A stretch of DNA of 64,000 nt from Ceratorhiza oryzae-sativae (lineage: Eukaryota; Basidiomycota; Agaricomycetes; Cantharellales; Ceratobasidiaceae): contig JARWMV010000241.1 of NCBI GenBank assembly GCA_030998015.1, positions 930,001 to 994,000 on the forward strand, in the 5' to 3' direction. Of this stretch, positions 1 to 13,322 are shown piece by piece. Each line of letters starts with the position of its first letter. Within the stretch, counting starts at the first letter, position 1. The notes beneath the pieces were generated by a model. That model ran no database searches and had not been told where the DNA came from. It worked only from the letters and a program-made list of their open reading frames with translations. The position numbers were made by a program, and so were the translations under genes.

Positions 1-1564
1 ATGGCGACCGCCCTTCATCGACAACTGGCAAGTCCAAGAGCTCAAAATCCCCGGCCGATTTGCGCCCAGCACCACAAAAGCCGCTCGTCAATCCGTACAT
101 CTACCAGATGGCACAAACGACGCTTTGCTCGCCGACCGTGAGATCCCCCTGATGCTTGACGCCCGTATTGCGGCTTAAACTGACGCTCCGCGGCAGATGA
201 TGCATTGGTCTCGGGCGCCAGTATCGGGTCTGCTGCCGTCGCGTCATCTCAGAGCCCACAGCATGACGCTTGTGGATAGCGTTATATGGATATTTGGCGG
301 CACAGACGAGTCAGATTCACGGGACGACATCTACACTCTGGATACAGGTTAGCACCGAGCTTATTCCCTGTTCGATGATGCATCTCATACGCGCGGATGG
401 CAGAAACATTCATCTGGGGCAAGCCAAAACCCCTCGGTGACTTGCCCCCGCCCAGTCGCGCACATACTGCCACTCTTGTGCAAAACAGATACATTTTCAT
501 CGTAGGCGGCGGGCAGGATTTTGTGTATTACAACACTGTGTAAGTCTCAGCCTGCTTCTCATCAGGCTATTCTGAAACCATTCGCAGTTACATATTCGAC
601 ACACTGACACATCGCTGGATTTACCCCAACATCCAGGGTGAAAAGCCTACCGCCCGGCGAGCGCACACTGCTTGTCTCTACAACGGGCGTCTTTTCATTT
701 TCGGAGGTACGTGTGCATCGCTTCTTATCTTTTTGCCTAAACTATACGGCTCATTTTACAGGTGGGAATGGAACGGTGGCCCTTAACGACGTTTGGGCGA
801 TGGACGTTACCGTGCCGTTTGACAAATTACGATGGGAGCAAATCAAACCCCGCGAGGGCGCGGTTCCCAGCCCGAGGGGATACCATACTTCGAACCTGGT
901 CGGGAACGTGATGGTAATCATAGGAGGGTCAGATGGGAGGGACTGCTACTCGGACATTTGGGTCATGGATCTTGGTACGTAGACTTGACTCTTGATATCA
1001 GTCGGTCTACTGATTCAAATAACCAATGTGTGTGCAGACACCTACCTATGGAAGGAAGTCAATACGGACGAAAAATACTCTTGCATGTTCCATTCTTCGA
1101 CCCAAGTGGGCTCGTACTTGTTCGTCTTGGGAGGCCACAACGGGACGTCCTTTGTCTCGGATTTAATCCTCTTCAATCTTGGTATGTATCTCTCGCGATA
1201 CGCCCATGTATATTTTTTCATATTTAATGGCGCAAATAGTAACACTACAGTACGAGTCCCGGTCGTGTGCTGGGCGGACGTTTCCGTCAAGAGGTTATCA
1301 TGGTGCCGTTCTCGCAGACTCAAGACTAATAGTTACCGTATGTCCACGTTTCCTCGTCATTGGGTGGCAGAGCGAACTCTGAGACCATGCCTTGAATAGG
1401 GCGGATTTGACGGTGAAAGTGTATTCGATGACGTTTCTGTCCTCGACCTCGCAGCCCTCGCATACCTTCCGCAGGTCACACGATTTGGAATTATCATTGA
1501 CGAGCAGGGCGTTTATGTGGAAGACGAGGGAGCAGAGTATCAGGAGGAGAGCTATGTGGACTAG
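1..1564 (+). CDS. Kelch-repeat (galactose-oxidase-like beta-propeller) protein, 5' partial
   Basis: The gene enters from the left edge. The first visible exon runs to about 138 and is low-complexity, rich in Ser, Lys and Pro. A 59 nt intron (139-197) leads into the propeller. Repeated blades read RAHSMTLVD..IFGGTD, RAHTATLVQNRYIFIVGGG, RRAHTACLYNGRLFIFGGG, RGYHTSNLVG..IIGGSDG and a last one ending VTGGFDGESVFDDV. This is the kelch pattern of R-x-H-T, then a di-Gly, then a spaced Tyr/Trp. Further introns lie near 348-403, 542-588, 705-762, 975-1037, 1182-1251 and 1339-1399. The stop is TAG at 1562-1564, after an acidic tail. Kelch proteins are interaction scaffolds; in fungi related ones act in cell polarity (Tea1, Kel1, Ral2). 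Which of these this gene matches cannot be told from the visible part. Family assignment is firm, function is inference. Confidence 0.85.
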
Positions 1565-1792
1565 GATAGGCACGGGACAGAAATCAGGAGACTTTTTGCT
1601 TTGATTCAACCACCCGAGGGGTCACACTCATGTACCAGCACACTGTATATATATCCAACCAGGAAAAAGTAATCATTATTTATCCAACCAGGAATCAGAA
1701 GAGGTCTACAAATTTCCCAAGAGATAACACAGGATTGAATAATTATACAAAACGTCCCCAAGCCGTTATCACAGCCCAAAACCGACCTCGTG

Positions 1793-4700
1793 TCACAATT
1801 CAACAGAGTCCCGAGCCGTAAGACTAGAATCAGATATCTCAATCACTTCCATACTATCCTTCAGTAGGCGAGAGTTGCTTGTACTCGGTTCGCTTGGTGC
1901 GGGGCGAGCAAACTCGGATACCGCGAAGCGGCCTAGAGCGGCTGGCCCAGAGACCGAGCGTCCGTACCCAACCCGACTGCGTGCTGCTTCGGCCTCCCTT
2001 CGATTCTTCTCTCCTATCTGCTCAAAGGTCTTTGCCAACTCGCGTACCGAAGCCGCTCGTCGGATTGCCTTTTTCTTCAGCACACGTGAGGGTTCTGCTG
2101 GTCGAGGGGGAGAAACATGTTGGAGCGGTGGAATGTCTAGCTTTGGTTCGACGCGTTTTTGACGTTTGGGTCGGGCAGGAGTAGGACGAGCCGGTGTAGG
2201 GACGTGGTTCAAAGTTGGGAAACTCAGTTCGTCGTCGATATGAGTGAGGTCAATTGCGACATGCGACACTGGCTTCAGCTTTGGAAAACCCATGCTAGTT
2301 CCCGTAGTCTCAGCTTGGGAGCGGCCACCAATGATAGAACTGAGCGAACCTATAAGCCGAGAATACATAGTAGTCGAAGGTCCAGATGCTTCAGACTGGT
2401 CGGCTTGAAGGTTCGAGGAGTCTGAGGATGTCGTCGAGGTGAAAGAATTGTGAGTACCCTGTAGCTCCTGGACACGTTGATGGGCAACGATAATCGGGGC
2501 GTTTTGACGGCGGGGGCTATGCCTGGGACCGCGTTTGGGACTGCGCCTAGGGCTAGCCTTTGAGCTAGGACGTTGTGCACGGAAAATTCCTTGAACAATT
2601 CTGGTTGACTGAGCAGGGGCTTCTTCCGCTTCTTCCTCTTCCTCTTCCTCTCCTCTTCCTCGTCATCCTCAAGGGAAGGCTCTGAAGGGTGGCCGGTAGT
2701 ATCATTCGTGGTGGGAGTTCGACCCAGGAGATTCGCCGCTGCAGCCCGTGAAGGGGCCGGAAGTTCTACCAAAGCCGCAGGCAACATCCGTTCCTCAGAG
2801 AAATCTTCCGTTTCGTCCGGGCCATCAGTCATGTCACGAGGCCGAGTCATATCCGCCAGGATTGCAGAAAAGCTGGGATCACTGAGGGCTTGGGTTTTCC
2901 AAGTACCGTCCTGCTTATGGCGTTCTTTGATGATCAAGTATACTGCACGTCCAGTGATCTCGGACCTGAATCCTGGTCAGAGACGTGATTAAGATTGCAA
3001 AATATTCCCAACTCACCTCGCCCAATCGCCTTCTAGCTTGATCCCGTGCGCTTCCTCCTCCACGAAACGATCTACCACAGCATGCACGTTGACCACCATC
3101 AGGTCTAGTTCTTCACGGGATGTCAATCCTTTGGCCAACGCTTGAGACTTTTGAACACGCGAAGGTAATGCGCAAGCATCCTCCAATCATGATCAGTCCA
3201 AGGCCTTGGCTTGAGCTTTCGGCGAGCAGGAGGCTCCCAATCTTCGTATCTGGACGCCTCGATCATCATCTGCGATCTGGACAGCCCCGAAGTGCGGTCT
3301 CCCGCAAAATAGCTACTATATCGTTCCCGGGACGAGAGAGCGAGCGAGATGTTGATCGGGCGCTACTACTCGGAGATGGGGCATATCGGACACTGTCGCC
3401 CTCAGCCAAATAACCAGCCTAAATAGAAACATAAGTTCCAAGTTGTGCAACGAGGTCAAGAGCACCTACCCGCGCCATTGTGTTCTTCCCCTTCGTAACG
3501 CCCAACGCCGACCTAGCAGGAGATTGCTCATGTTGACCACCGCCCTCGCCCTCAAATTCCAGTTCCTCTGCCCCGTCATCAGGCTCAGACGAGTCGTCCG
3601 AACCGCTTGTGGAACGATCGCGATGAACTTTACTTTGCTGACCCTGTTCATCATCAGATTCTGCCAAATGGCGACCACGAAGGATAGGAGTCGCAGAGCG
3701 CCTAATTGGAGCACGAGGGGGCCCTTCAAAATGCACGCTGGCGTCATAGTCTTGTACACCGTTTACACCAGGCTCGTCGGAACGTGGAAGATGAATAGAA
3801 TACTTGTCAAACGGGTGATCTTCTAAAACACTCCCGCGTACAATCCTTTCGTCCTCGTGGTCGCTCGCTGGTTCTGGTTCTGATTCTATATCAGCTTCAC
3901 CGTCACTATCATGGTGAGCATTGGCATGAGTAAAGTGGGTAGCTCATACACACATACGGCATACCTCGAAACCTCTTCCAAGCGCGGAATCACCAGTGGC
4001 TTGGAACCATCGTTAAGGTCAGGGCGAGCGACCGAAGTTCGTGATGTAGAAGCCTGAGACCAATCGCCTCCTCTTCCGCTGCGAGTCGAGGAGCCACGCA
4101 ACACTTCTTGTGCAGTATCATCTAGCCGCGTGGTCATCTCTACCGCTGAAAGATCGGATTGCCCCTTTGCCTGCTTCCTCATCTTCAGAATTTCCGAAAG
4201 GTTTCGACCATTGATGGAGTCTCCAAAGCTCTGTCGGCCGGCGCTCGGACTGGGTGGGCCATCATCTTGTTCATCGTCACTACCACTAAAAAGCGCGACT
4301 CGAGCCGGCCGAGGCGTTGGGAGCCGTTCGGTACGCAGGCTTTTCTCCGGGCTACCCATTGAAATTGCGACCGAACTGTCTACAGAAACTGCGCGATAGG
4401 ACTGTTGCAACTATTCTTAAAATCGTCAATGGAAAGGCGAAATTTGTGGCTATTTATCAACTCACACTCCGAGATTCGTTGCCCGTGGCCTCGCCTTGGG
4501 CAGCATAAGGAACCATATCTCCCAGTGTGTTACTAAGGTCTTGGCCGAGCTCCAAGTCCAAGGGACCAGCATGCATAAGGCTAGATTCTCCTCCCTGGCT
4601 AGGCCGCCCAAAGGAACCACGGACGTACGGAGTGGATTGGGCATGGGATCCAATTCGTCCAAATCCGGATCGGAGCTCGGAGCCGGGGGTGAATTCAAAA

Positions 4701-7192
4701 GTGCGAGCCGTAGAGTCGAAGGCCACTCGAGGTGTAACCGCATCCAAGGACACGGACTGGTCGTGCTCCAGCTCATCGAGCCCACCACCAAATGTTTCAT
4801 CTTCCAGAATCGGCCGATCCCGGGTGATTTCAATAGTCCTTGAACTTTTGATCCAGACGATCGCCTTGACCTCTCCGACTTTTCTTGAGCTGAGAGATGA
4901 GAAGCTGAACCATCCCCCATTCTAGTTTCATCGGCTAGGGTAGACACCCGGAAATGAGGTAGTTCATCTTGTGGGCGTTCCTCTCTGTCCAGTTCTGAAG
5001 ATGGTTGATATGTATGATCCACCTTTATAGTTATGAAAATGAGGGACGTTGTCTCTATAGCCTGATGCTTCAAACTCCACATACCGAAGAACTCCCCTGG
5101 CCGGGATGGCCCAAACTCTCCACCAAGCCAGGAGAGTGATCCAAGGACGAAGGGTCGGGTGTCGGCTGCTGCGTAACCCGAGAATATTCCTGTTCAGATA
5201 CAGCTGACTGCTGAGGACGACCACCAAGATTCGATCGACGGGAGCAGGCAAAACAACCTCGAGACGCATAGGACTTGTCGTAGCAAGCGTGCTCCCATTT
5301 CCAGAGTTCCGTATGGAGCTTCTTTCGCGTGAAGCAGATTTGGACATATGCCTTTGAGGGGTCGAACCGACCATACTCTGTCGACCTCGACCCACCGGGC
5401 TTCCTCGGCTCTGTCTACGCGAGTCTGCTTCTATCCTTGTCCTCGACGCAGACCTGGTCCGTAAGCCTGTAGAAGAACCGCGCCGAGAAGTGCTGCCCGA
5501 AACGGTCGTATTTCGTCCCCGAGGCGTAGAAGCAACTCCTTCCTCGTTCTGTGCTTCCTTCCGTGTGCTCTTGTTTGCACTCCCGCGCACTGTCGTGGGT
5601 GTGTTGCCTAGGCTAGACCTCCGGGAGATCGCTGCACTGGCTCTAGTTCGGCTAGATATGTGGGAAGTATCTACCCTGGAGGTTTAATGTATGTCAACGG
5701 CTGGAGCAAAGTTACTCACCATTCTCCTGAAGCTCTTCGTCCTCTTCCTCCACCTGAGATTCGGCCCCAGTGCTTCGTTTTCCGCTTGACCTCGGTGTCC
5801 AGCGGGAACGGTTTGTAGCACTTGACTGCCTACGAGGTGTGGGCCTCCTCCCTTTCTTCGCAGAATCGGCATCGATGCCGGAACGGTTGCCAGGAGTTGT
5901 TTTCCAAAGAGGGGTGGTCACGACTGTGGACGTATCCGCACGAGTTGATTGGGTTGGGCTCTGGAATATTGGGGCGCTAGCAAGGGGATCATCACTCTCT
6001 TCGCCCCAGTCCCCTCCGTTGTCTGGACCCCCCACGTTAGTGTTCTCGCCTTCCGAGGCAACCTGTTCCTCTCCCTCCTCGGCCTCCCTGGCTCCATACT
6101 CCACTGCCTCCTCTTCATCCTCTTCTCCGACAACACTCAGCCCACCCAAATCGCTCTCCAAACTTTCCCTGAGCCTCGCTTCAGCCTCGGCTTGTGCAGC
6201 GGCGAGCCTGGCTTCCTTCCGGGCTTGAGCAGCTGTTAACGTAACAACAGGCGGCGGCAGCGTCTTGGGTTCTGTTCGTCGGCGGGGCGTAGGTGTCGTT
6301 GATTGGCGGCGAGACGTGGATGCTATGGATTGACGGCGAGGCGTAACGGACTTCTGACAAGCAGTTGCGGTCGAAGTTCGACGAGAGACGTTGGGAGATT
6401 TAGATTGGCGGCGCGAAGTATTGGAGGATCGAGAAACCTGGTGTGGCGTCGTGGAAGAATGGCGTGCAGAACCAACAGAGACGCGAGACCTTGAAGGAGG
6501 TGAAGCTCCAGGTTGGTCCATGCCAGCCATCCTGGCTATAGAAGTTTCCGCTCGTTCGTTCTCGTTCTCGTCCAAATCCGAGTACAAGCCGCCGCTCGAA
6601 ATATCCTGATCCACCCCATCCATCAGTCGTGAGCCGTTGAGCGAGAAGTCGAACCCGGTCGCAGACCGAGCGCGTGCGGGCGGCTGCGGAGAGTCACCAG
6701 ACGTGTCGAGTGCACCAGGACCGGTCAAACAGTCCATTGGATCCTCTTCCTCCACATTCTCCTGTTGTTGCTGGGCCGCCAGGCTGTGGCGCGTTGTTCT
6801 GCGCGGTGGGGGCGTGACTTGGGCTTCCGGAACATAATCAAAATCAGGAGGATGATTGCTCTTTCGCGGCCGTTTACGCGCTGAGCTTGGGGGAGGGGGC
6901 GAGCTGGCTCGGGGTCGTTTGGGGTGCTCATTCGCAACCTCTGTTCGAAGTATCTTGCGAGCTTTGGGGTTGGGGGATGTGCGTGGGTTAGAGGCACTCG
7001 CAAGAGCCCCAGGACCTCGCTTCTTGGACGACGGACCCGCGGTCAGAGGCTAGAGACTGGTGTTAACCTGTGTATCAAATGCGGGAGTATAGTACACCGA
7101 TATACCTCATCGACCGCTGCAGGTTTGACCGGCCTATTCAACGCGGCTCCGCTCCTCATCTTTAGCGTCGGGATCTTGGAACGTGGAGCCAT
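1793..7192 (-). CDS. Very large Ser/Arg/acidic-rich nuclear-type protein, unknown, with a SANT-like segment near the C-terminus
   Basis: A multi-exon minus-strand gene of roughly 1,650 residues, starting MAPRSKIPTL at 7192 and ending in SLTARDSVEL. Most of it is low-complexity: basic RS/SRRQS repeats, Glu-rich runs and many Ser-Pro sites. Two more ordered parts stand out. One, near 4700-4850, reads ILEDETFGGGLDELEHDQS and continues into LDLELGQDLSN. The other, near 3100-3260, reads YEDWEPPARRKLKPRPW then TDHDWRMLAHYLRVFK and a helical VVDRFVEEE, resembling a short SANT/Myb-like helix region. Introns include about 2953-3016, 3420-3471, 3889-3966, 5035-5092 and 5225-5273. The frame breaks at about 2645-2660, 3326-3331 and 4846-4849; each is healed by one added base. 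I do not recognise an orthologue. A chromatin or kinetochore role is only a guess from composition. Confidence 0.6.
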
Positions 7193-7403
7193 AATAGTCG
7201 ACGGCATCCTGAACTTGTCGTGGTTCAATCAAGGAGTAAAATCAAATCGCCAGCCCCAACATGTCACGTGCTCTCCGAGCACTCACGATCCCCGAAACTG
7301 GCCAAATAGGCTCCAGGCATGCACACAGGTTGGTTATGGCATTCGCCAGAAGGCGACAATCGATGTATTTTCTTGCACCGGGGAGCCCACAACAAATTGT
7401 AAA

Positions 7404-7934
7404 ATGCCCGACGTCTACTCCGGCTGGACAATTGTATGTTCAATCGCCATCTTGAGACTGAAACTAATGCGATTCAACCAAGAGTATCACGGACCTTGAA
7501 GGCTGGCGCAATAGCCCCCATTGTCCTGATAAGCTCAAAAATCGACCATATACACCCGGAGACGTCTCAGCCCTGCATGCCCTTGTCGAAAGGTTTATTG
7601 CCGACCTGGGTGTGAACGACTACGTGTTCCCAGAACTTATTCTACGACCAGTGGTACATCTTGTTCGCTCGCTGCCGCCCTATCGCGTCAACTAATCTGA
7701 TCTCTCCTGACGAACCCCTCCTGAATCGTAACCTTCCAGAAACCAGGCTCGACTAAACGAGAACCGGGCGAGCGCACTATTATCTTTGCTCGGAGACATG
7801 ACGAGGACACCCAGCCGTTGGATGAAAACGACTTTGACAAGTCAGTCAAGACCTTTCTTACTCGGGCCGGGTTCGGGAACCTTTCCGTGTGGCAAAATAT
7901 TATCTGGGATGATGATGGGGTCTCATTCATTTGA
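7404..7934 (+). CDS. Small unknown protein, three exons
   Basis: Exons 7404-7433, 7483-7653 and 7740-7934 join in phase to give 131 residues. The product starts MPDVYSGWTI, has a helical middle (ALHALVERFIADLG) and ends SVWQNIIWDDDGVSFI. Both introns are GT-AG, of 49 and 86 nt. It lies 211 bp from the divergent start of the large minus-strand gene, so the two may share a promoter. No signal peptide, membrane segment or known motif is seen. The start is the first ATG that keeps the frame through both introns; a longer 5' end is possible. Not recognised. Confidence 0.55.
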
Positions 7935-10930
7935 CAAAAAGCTCCGTAAACCCGAGGGTTTGGTTTTTTGTGTACCTTGACCGTTAATTGTAATTATTCC
8001 GTGTCCCGTTAGTGTCATTATGCCTCCAAAGAATTACGGCAGCTTTGGAAGTGTATACACTTCATTGACTGGGTGGATAGAGCGATCGGTCGCATCGCAT
8101 ACACACACTAGTTCTAATTTGTGAGAGGCTTCCCGCCTTGAAGCGATGATTTATGTAAAAAGGTACCACGAGGATGAGTGTTAAAAAATGAATCGGAGAC
8201 CTTGCAATAAACAGGGGAAGCGCGCTGAATACATCAAGGAGTACAAATAGGCTGAGCTCTTCCGGTCACAGAGTTGCAATGTGAGACATAGACTCACTCC
8301 GCATAGCAAACACGGTGGTCAGGAAGAAAATATAGCTGTGCCTGAAACATAACAATTGAATTGTGTGTACGCCGCAAACGAGAGCGTTTGGTTGGTCTAT
8401 GAAGCCCAGGTCAACTTAGCATTCGGACAAGTGGATCCACTGTCGGAGTGTCTGCAGGCCACGCCATTGAACCTGAGTCGACTGGATACCCTATACCTCA
8501 TACATTTGCTTGTATTGCTTAGTACACGCTCCGGTTCCGCACGTTCGGAGCGGTATTTCATCAAGCCGAACATTTCATCGACGTAGCAGGACGAACCCTT
8601 CCAGTGTAATTAGTCAATTTATATTACACCCCGGCCTCCCTAGGTACAAACCGTCTCCCCAAAGCCCCAGCCTAGGACTTTACTGACTTTCAACCGCTGG
8701 TGGGTGGCAAAGACGGTAATGCCTGGAGAGCGGTTTCATAACCTCTGAGGCACGCTAGCCACGTCAAGGCACTCACGAACGCTTCTCCTATCAGATCGGA
8801 CCTGTTCAGTCATTCTCGATGACAACTGCGGTGCGCGCTTGCAGGAAATCGGAGGGTGACCTCACTAAGATTACATGCAGTCATCACACATTTGTCTCGT
8901 TGTACCTGGGAAGGCCGCTGGGAGCGCTGAAACCAGTTTCGCTGTAGCCCAAGAAGGCCCTCACCTCAGGCAGGAACGTGCGCTGAGCGCGCCAAGAAAA
9001 TTCGACTCTTCTCAAATTGATTCGCGTGTTGGCTGTTGCTGCCCAAGCAAGGCCTGGCATTGAGCCGTCAAGTTCACATGGGGGTGACAAGTCCGACACT
9101 TGCGTGTGACGGCGAAGACTAGTGGGGCGCAGAGGTTGTTTCCCAAGGGCCGTAGATGCCGCATTACGAACCCAAGAAACGTGAGAGCTAGGAAAGGGTT
9201 ATTTTTAACAAGATCGGCTGCGGCCACACGGAGTGCCCGGGAATATGCCCGTGATTAGATCGGAGAAGAGACGTCATGTGAGCTTAAATCGTTAAGTGGC
9301 ACTTGTGGGGATCAGTTGGGAAGCCGACAGGCCCTGAGAAGTAACCTTGACATCTCGCCTAAAGAAGCATATCATTTCAAGGCTAATGGCTTACATTTTG
9401 TCTATCGACTTTCTGTGCTTTTGTCAGAGAGCTCAACAATGAGCAAAGGTGGAGTATACAATATTACGGCAAGAGTTCTGTCACAGAACACACGCGGGAA
9501 CTATTCGGCTTATTAGCCAGAATGAGAGCGAAGTGAACTGCGGTTGAGACAATGTGAAATGCACTGTTTGTTATGGTATGGTCCTCGCCATGTGTGTAAG
9601 GTACAGAAGCTCAGTCCCAGAATCCGAAGTCAAGGCACAAAGTGAGCTACTCAGCCTCGTGTTGTCGGACTATTGTTTTTTTAAAACCCCGTAGTATAAT
9701 CGGCCCATATAGAACGAATTAGAAGATCAAAGTAGGAAAATGCAAACAAACATCTCGAACAATGTAACTTACATCACATAAAAGTAATACTGCATCATGC
9801 GACTGCCATGAATACGGAGCCAAGTAGAGTCGAGTTATGTAATTATCTGCTCGTATCTGGTTAATTGCGGGCATTTTTGCCTCAGCTTCCTTCGATACAC
9901 ATATCTTGAGTGAGATATTTTTACTTGAGGCTAAGGGTAGCCGGCCAATGCAGGGAATGATGAGGCATTACTGGTAAATTGGGCACACACTAGCTGTGCT
10001 ATTTTCATCTGCAGCCAAGCCGATGTGGCTGGAAAGAGTATTTTTTGATCGGTGATATTGGATATGGATCGTAAAACAGTTTGCTTACTTGCTAGTGTGA
10101 GAAAGCGTTATTGTGTGTGCCCGTGCCGAGTCAAGTTGGCGGCCAACCGTGCCCGCCGCTCCTCCAAATCAGCGTGAATTCATAACTTGTGGCATAAAAA
10201 ATTGTAAAAATAGATCTGATTATGTGTAGATATATCAAAGGTGTGGTCGGTGGTGACATGAGATGAGCTCCCTTGGGAGCTATTCTTGGAAACGCTGGGC
10301 AATGTTGAGTCTGGCCAAGCGCCGGTGATGGATCTCGTGCTTCGCTCTGATCTCACTATGGACGAGGCTGACGCGCGGTTCTGCCGCTTATTTTTCTCAT
10401 TACCGTATGAAGCCGACTGTTGGCAATGCCCAGAACGAATGCGGCTGGATCGAACGCTCGAGCTAGCCAAGACAAAGCCAATAGCACTCACAATGTCAAC
10501 AACATCCAGATTCCCTGATAGAAAGATGTTCTATTGCATCTGCGGCATCAACTCACTGGTATAAGCTCACGTACTATAATATACATATTCATAATCTAAC
10601 CAGCATGGATCGGTAACGAGCAAACACCGGGTACCAAAGCAAGTAGCCCGTCGATGCGGGGGCGCGGCGCACCATGCCGAGTCTAGGAAACCCCGGGGTG
10701 AGCTCGTGAGACAGCACGGCTGTGAGCGCAGACGGTAACCGTGTTTGGTATGATACCGCTGAATGAGCGCGTCCGCGCCCGCGTTATTCGCTCATAGCAA
10801 TCGGTGAACAAACTGCGATGGTCAAACACTTGACGAGACAACGCGTACAAAAGCTCGGCGCAAGACGCCTGGCTACAGCATCATCTTGTGTATTCTCCTT
10901 TCCACTCACAAGCTCATTCGTTCGTCGGCG
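7935..10930. other. 3 kb stretch without a supported gene
   Basis: Only short, unspliced ORFs of 60-103 codons occur on both strands, with no domain, no plausible splice chain and no repeat structure. I saw no tRNA-like cloverleaf. The last few hundred bases are presumably the upstream region of the multicopper oxidase. Around 10763-10796 a short inverted repeat (ATGAGCG and CGCTCAT about 20 bp apart) surrounds a CG-rich core; its meaning is unknown. Confidence 0.5.
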
Positions 10931-13322
10931 ATGCACTTTCGCTGTCTTCCTTTGCTCCTTGCGGGGGCTTTGTTTCCTACAGCCCAAGCGGCGGTCAGGA
11001 GCGTTACTCTTGTGGTGAGTGACACCTAGCTCTACGCGTTGAAGCCATCTCATATCGTTCACGTAGCTCACATATGGCACAATCAACCAAGATGGCACGA
11101 GCAAGCCATCATGGCTCGTGAACGGAACCACTCCTGGACCTCATCTTGTCTGGGACGAGGGAGACACCATCTTGGCGACGGTTATCAACAATGGACCAGA
11201 ATCAACGACCGTGCATTGGCATGGGTGAGTACACAAATAGGACTTGTATAGTTCACTAGTTTTGACCGTTGGCACATAACAGTATCGAACAGAAGGGAAC
11301 CCCATGGTCTGACGGTGTGCCTGGATTGATGCAATACCCAATTCCGGCAGGTGGGAACTTCCTGTACAACTTTACGCTCTATCAGTCTGGTTTCCACTGG
11401 TACCACTCGCATTATGTAAGTTGCTGAAGTCCTAGCGTCCGATTGGAGGTTAACTAGGGATATCAGAAAATGCAACTGGACGATGGTCTCAAGGGAACGT
11501 TGTACATTCGTCCGAAAGCTGACAAGGCGAAACCGTTCAGTCAGATTAGCACTGACAGCTCGGTGCTGACCACTCTCAACAATGCGGAGATAAATGCGAA
11601 TATCCTCAACGTATACGACTACAAGCATTACACAGCCAATCATTGGATGGACGAGTGGGAGCGCACCGACGTCGAGCAGCTCTGCATTGATAACATCATC
11701 AGTGAGACAAGTGGCCTCTTTTTCGAGTTGTGATCCTGATAGCCATACATAGCTAGCGGAATGGGTCAAGTCATGTGCCCGAACATGGCGGTAGTCAACT
11801 CGTTGGCTTCCACTGACCAAAAGCCGATGACCAACAAGGGGTACGTGGTGCATGAAACGCGCCGACTGGGATTTCTACTGATGTCGCATGACTCCAGCTG
11901 CATGTACCCGAACAACACGCTGATGTTCCCTTACTCCGATTCAAAGCCGAGCACCGTCAGCCCCGACATGTGGTACAACTGCGCGAACTCGACCACACCA
12001 TTCAAAGTATTCACTGTCAAGCAGTCCGATGGCTGGGTGGCTTTCAACTTGCTGGTGAGTTTACCAAGATTTTCCAATTATTTCGGTATCTGAAGCCGAG
12101 GGAAACAGAACAGCGGCGCTCTCTGGGACTTACGGGTTTCGATCGACTCTCACAAGATGTACTTCTGTAAGTCTTTCAACTCCGACTCTCAGTTGTAGTT
12201 TGGCTAAGCGGGTTCGCCCTAGTCGCTGCCGACGAAGAGTACACCAACATCCAGACTGCCACTTCCATCCTGATCCCTATCGGTGAACGCTACCAGTTCT
12301 TCGTCAAGCTTGACCAGCCCGCCGGGGACTACGTGATTCGCACCGCAGCAGTAGTGTTCCCGCAGATCCTTACCGGCTACTCTATCTTATCCTACAACAC
12401 TGCGAAGGCGGATCCCACGACGTTGCCGGCGAGCAAGAACCCCTGGATCGACTATGCAGGCAACATCATCAACAGTGGTGTGGACCTCGTGCCAGCCAAC
12501 TTGGCGCCATACCCGGCGAACCCACCACCCCAGGGCAAGGCTGACTTGACGTTACCGATGAACGTGACCCGCACTGGCGAGTTCGGATGGGTTCTTAACG
12601 GTATGGGCAGTCTCGATTAGCTTGACCGGCTACGTCTGATACCCCTGAGACTAGGCAACACCTGGTCGGATCCTCCGGACAACTTCACGCCGTTGCTTTT
12701 CCAGCCTAGCGAGGTCTCGACTCTGGATCCCAAGGTGTACATGTCATTCAACAATGGCACGCTCGTAGATGTTATCTTTACCGTTACCGCCGGCAACCCT
12801 GCTATTCATCCTCCCCACCCTGTTCGTGTCCTTTATATGCGCGAAGATGTGCCATTTTAACATGTCTGTTCGTCGATCTAGATGCACAAGCACGGCTCCA
12901 AGGGCTGGTTCCTCGGATCAGGCACTGGCGCCTTCCCGTATCCCACAATCCAGGACGCCGTGAATGCTGGCTATACAGGTATCAACATGAAGAACCCACC
13001 TTTCCGTGATGACTTTGTCACCGTGAGTGCGATTCGCCTGCTTCTGGTGGGTTATTTTATTGACGTGACATACAGCCGGTCGACGCCAGTGGCAAGGCTT
13101 GGGCTGCGATGCGCTTCCTCGCCGCTGATCCTGGACCATGGATCATGCATTGTCACATTGATGCCCATTTGGCAAGCGGCATGGTCGTCGGTATGTCATC
13201 AAGCACTTAATGTGGTTCACTATGTTTAATCATCTTGAAAACTAGTTCTACTCGAAGGCGCGGATAAGCTTGGGCCTAGCTATGTCCCAAGCCAGTATCT
13301 GAGCAAGAATAAACCGGCCTAA
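10931..13322 (+). CDS. Laccase-like multicopper oxidase, secreted
   Basis: Twelve exons join without any frame problem: 10931-11014, 11067-11224, 11283-11415, 11467-11701, 11753-11840, 11898-12054, 12109-12166, 12223-12600, 12655-12821, 12882-13022, 13076-13190, 13246-13322. They give 596 residues. The N-terminus (MHFRCLPLLLAGALFPTAQA) is a signal peptide. All four copper signatures are present: HWHG, HWYHSH, HPMHKH (split by an intron after HP) and HCHIDAHLASGM. In the last, Cys and His ligate the T1 copper and the axial position is Met rather than Leu or Phe. The family oxidises phenols or related substrates and reduces O2 to water. At 596 residues it is longer than classic white-rot laccases (about 500-520), so melanin-type, ascorbate-oxidase-like or ferroxidase-like activity cannot be excluded. 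Several N-x-S/T sites fit secretion. Confidence 0.93.

Noticed and set aside
10180..10564. Opposed ORFs of 92-103 codons upstream of the multicopper oxidase
   Set aside because: No motif, no splice partners, and they overlap each other on opposite strands.
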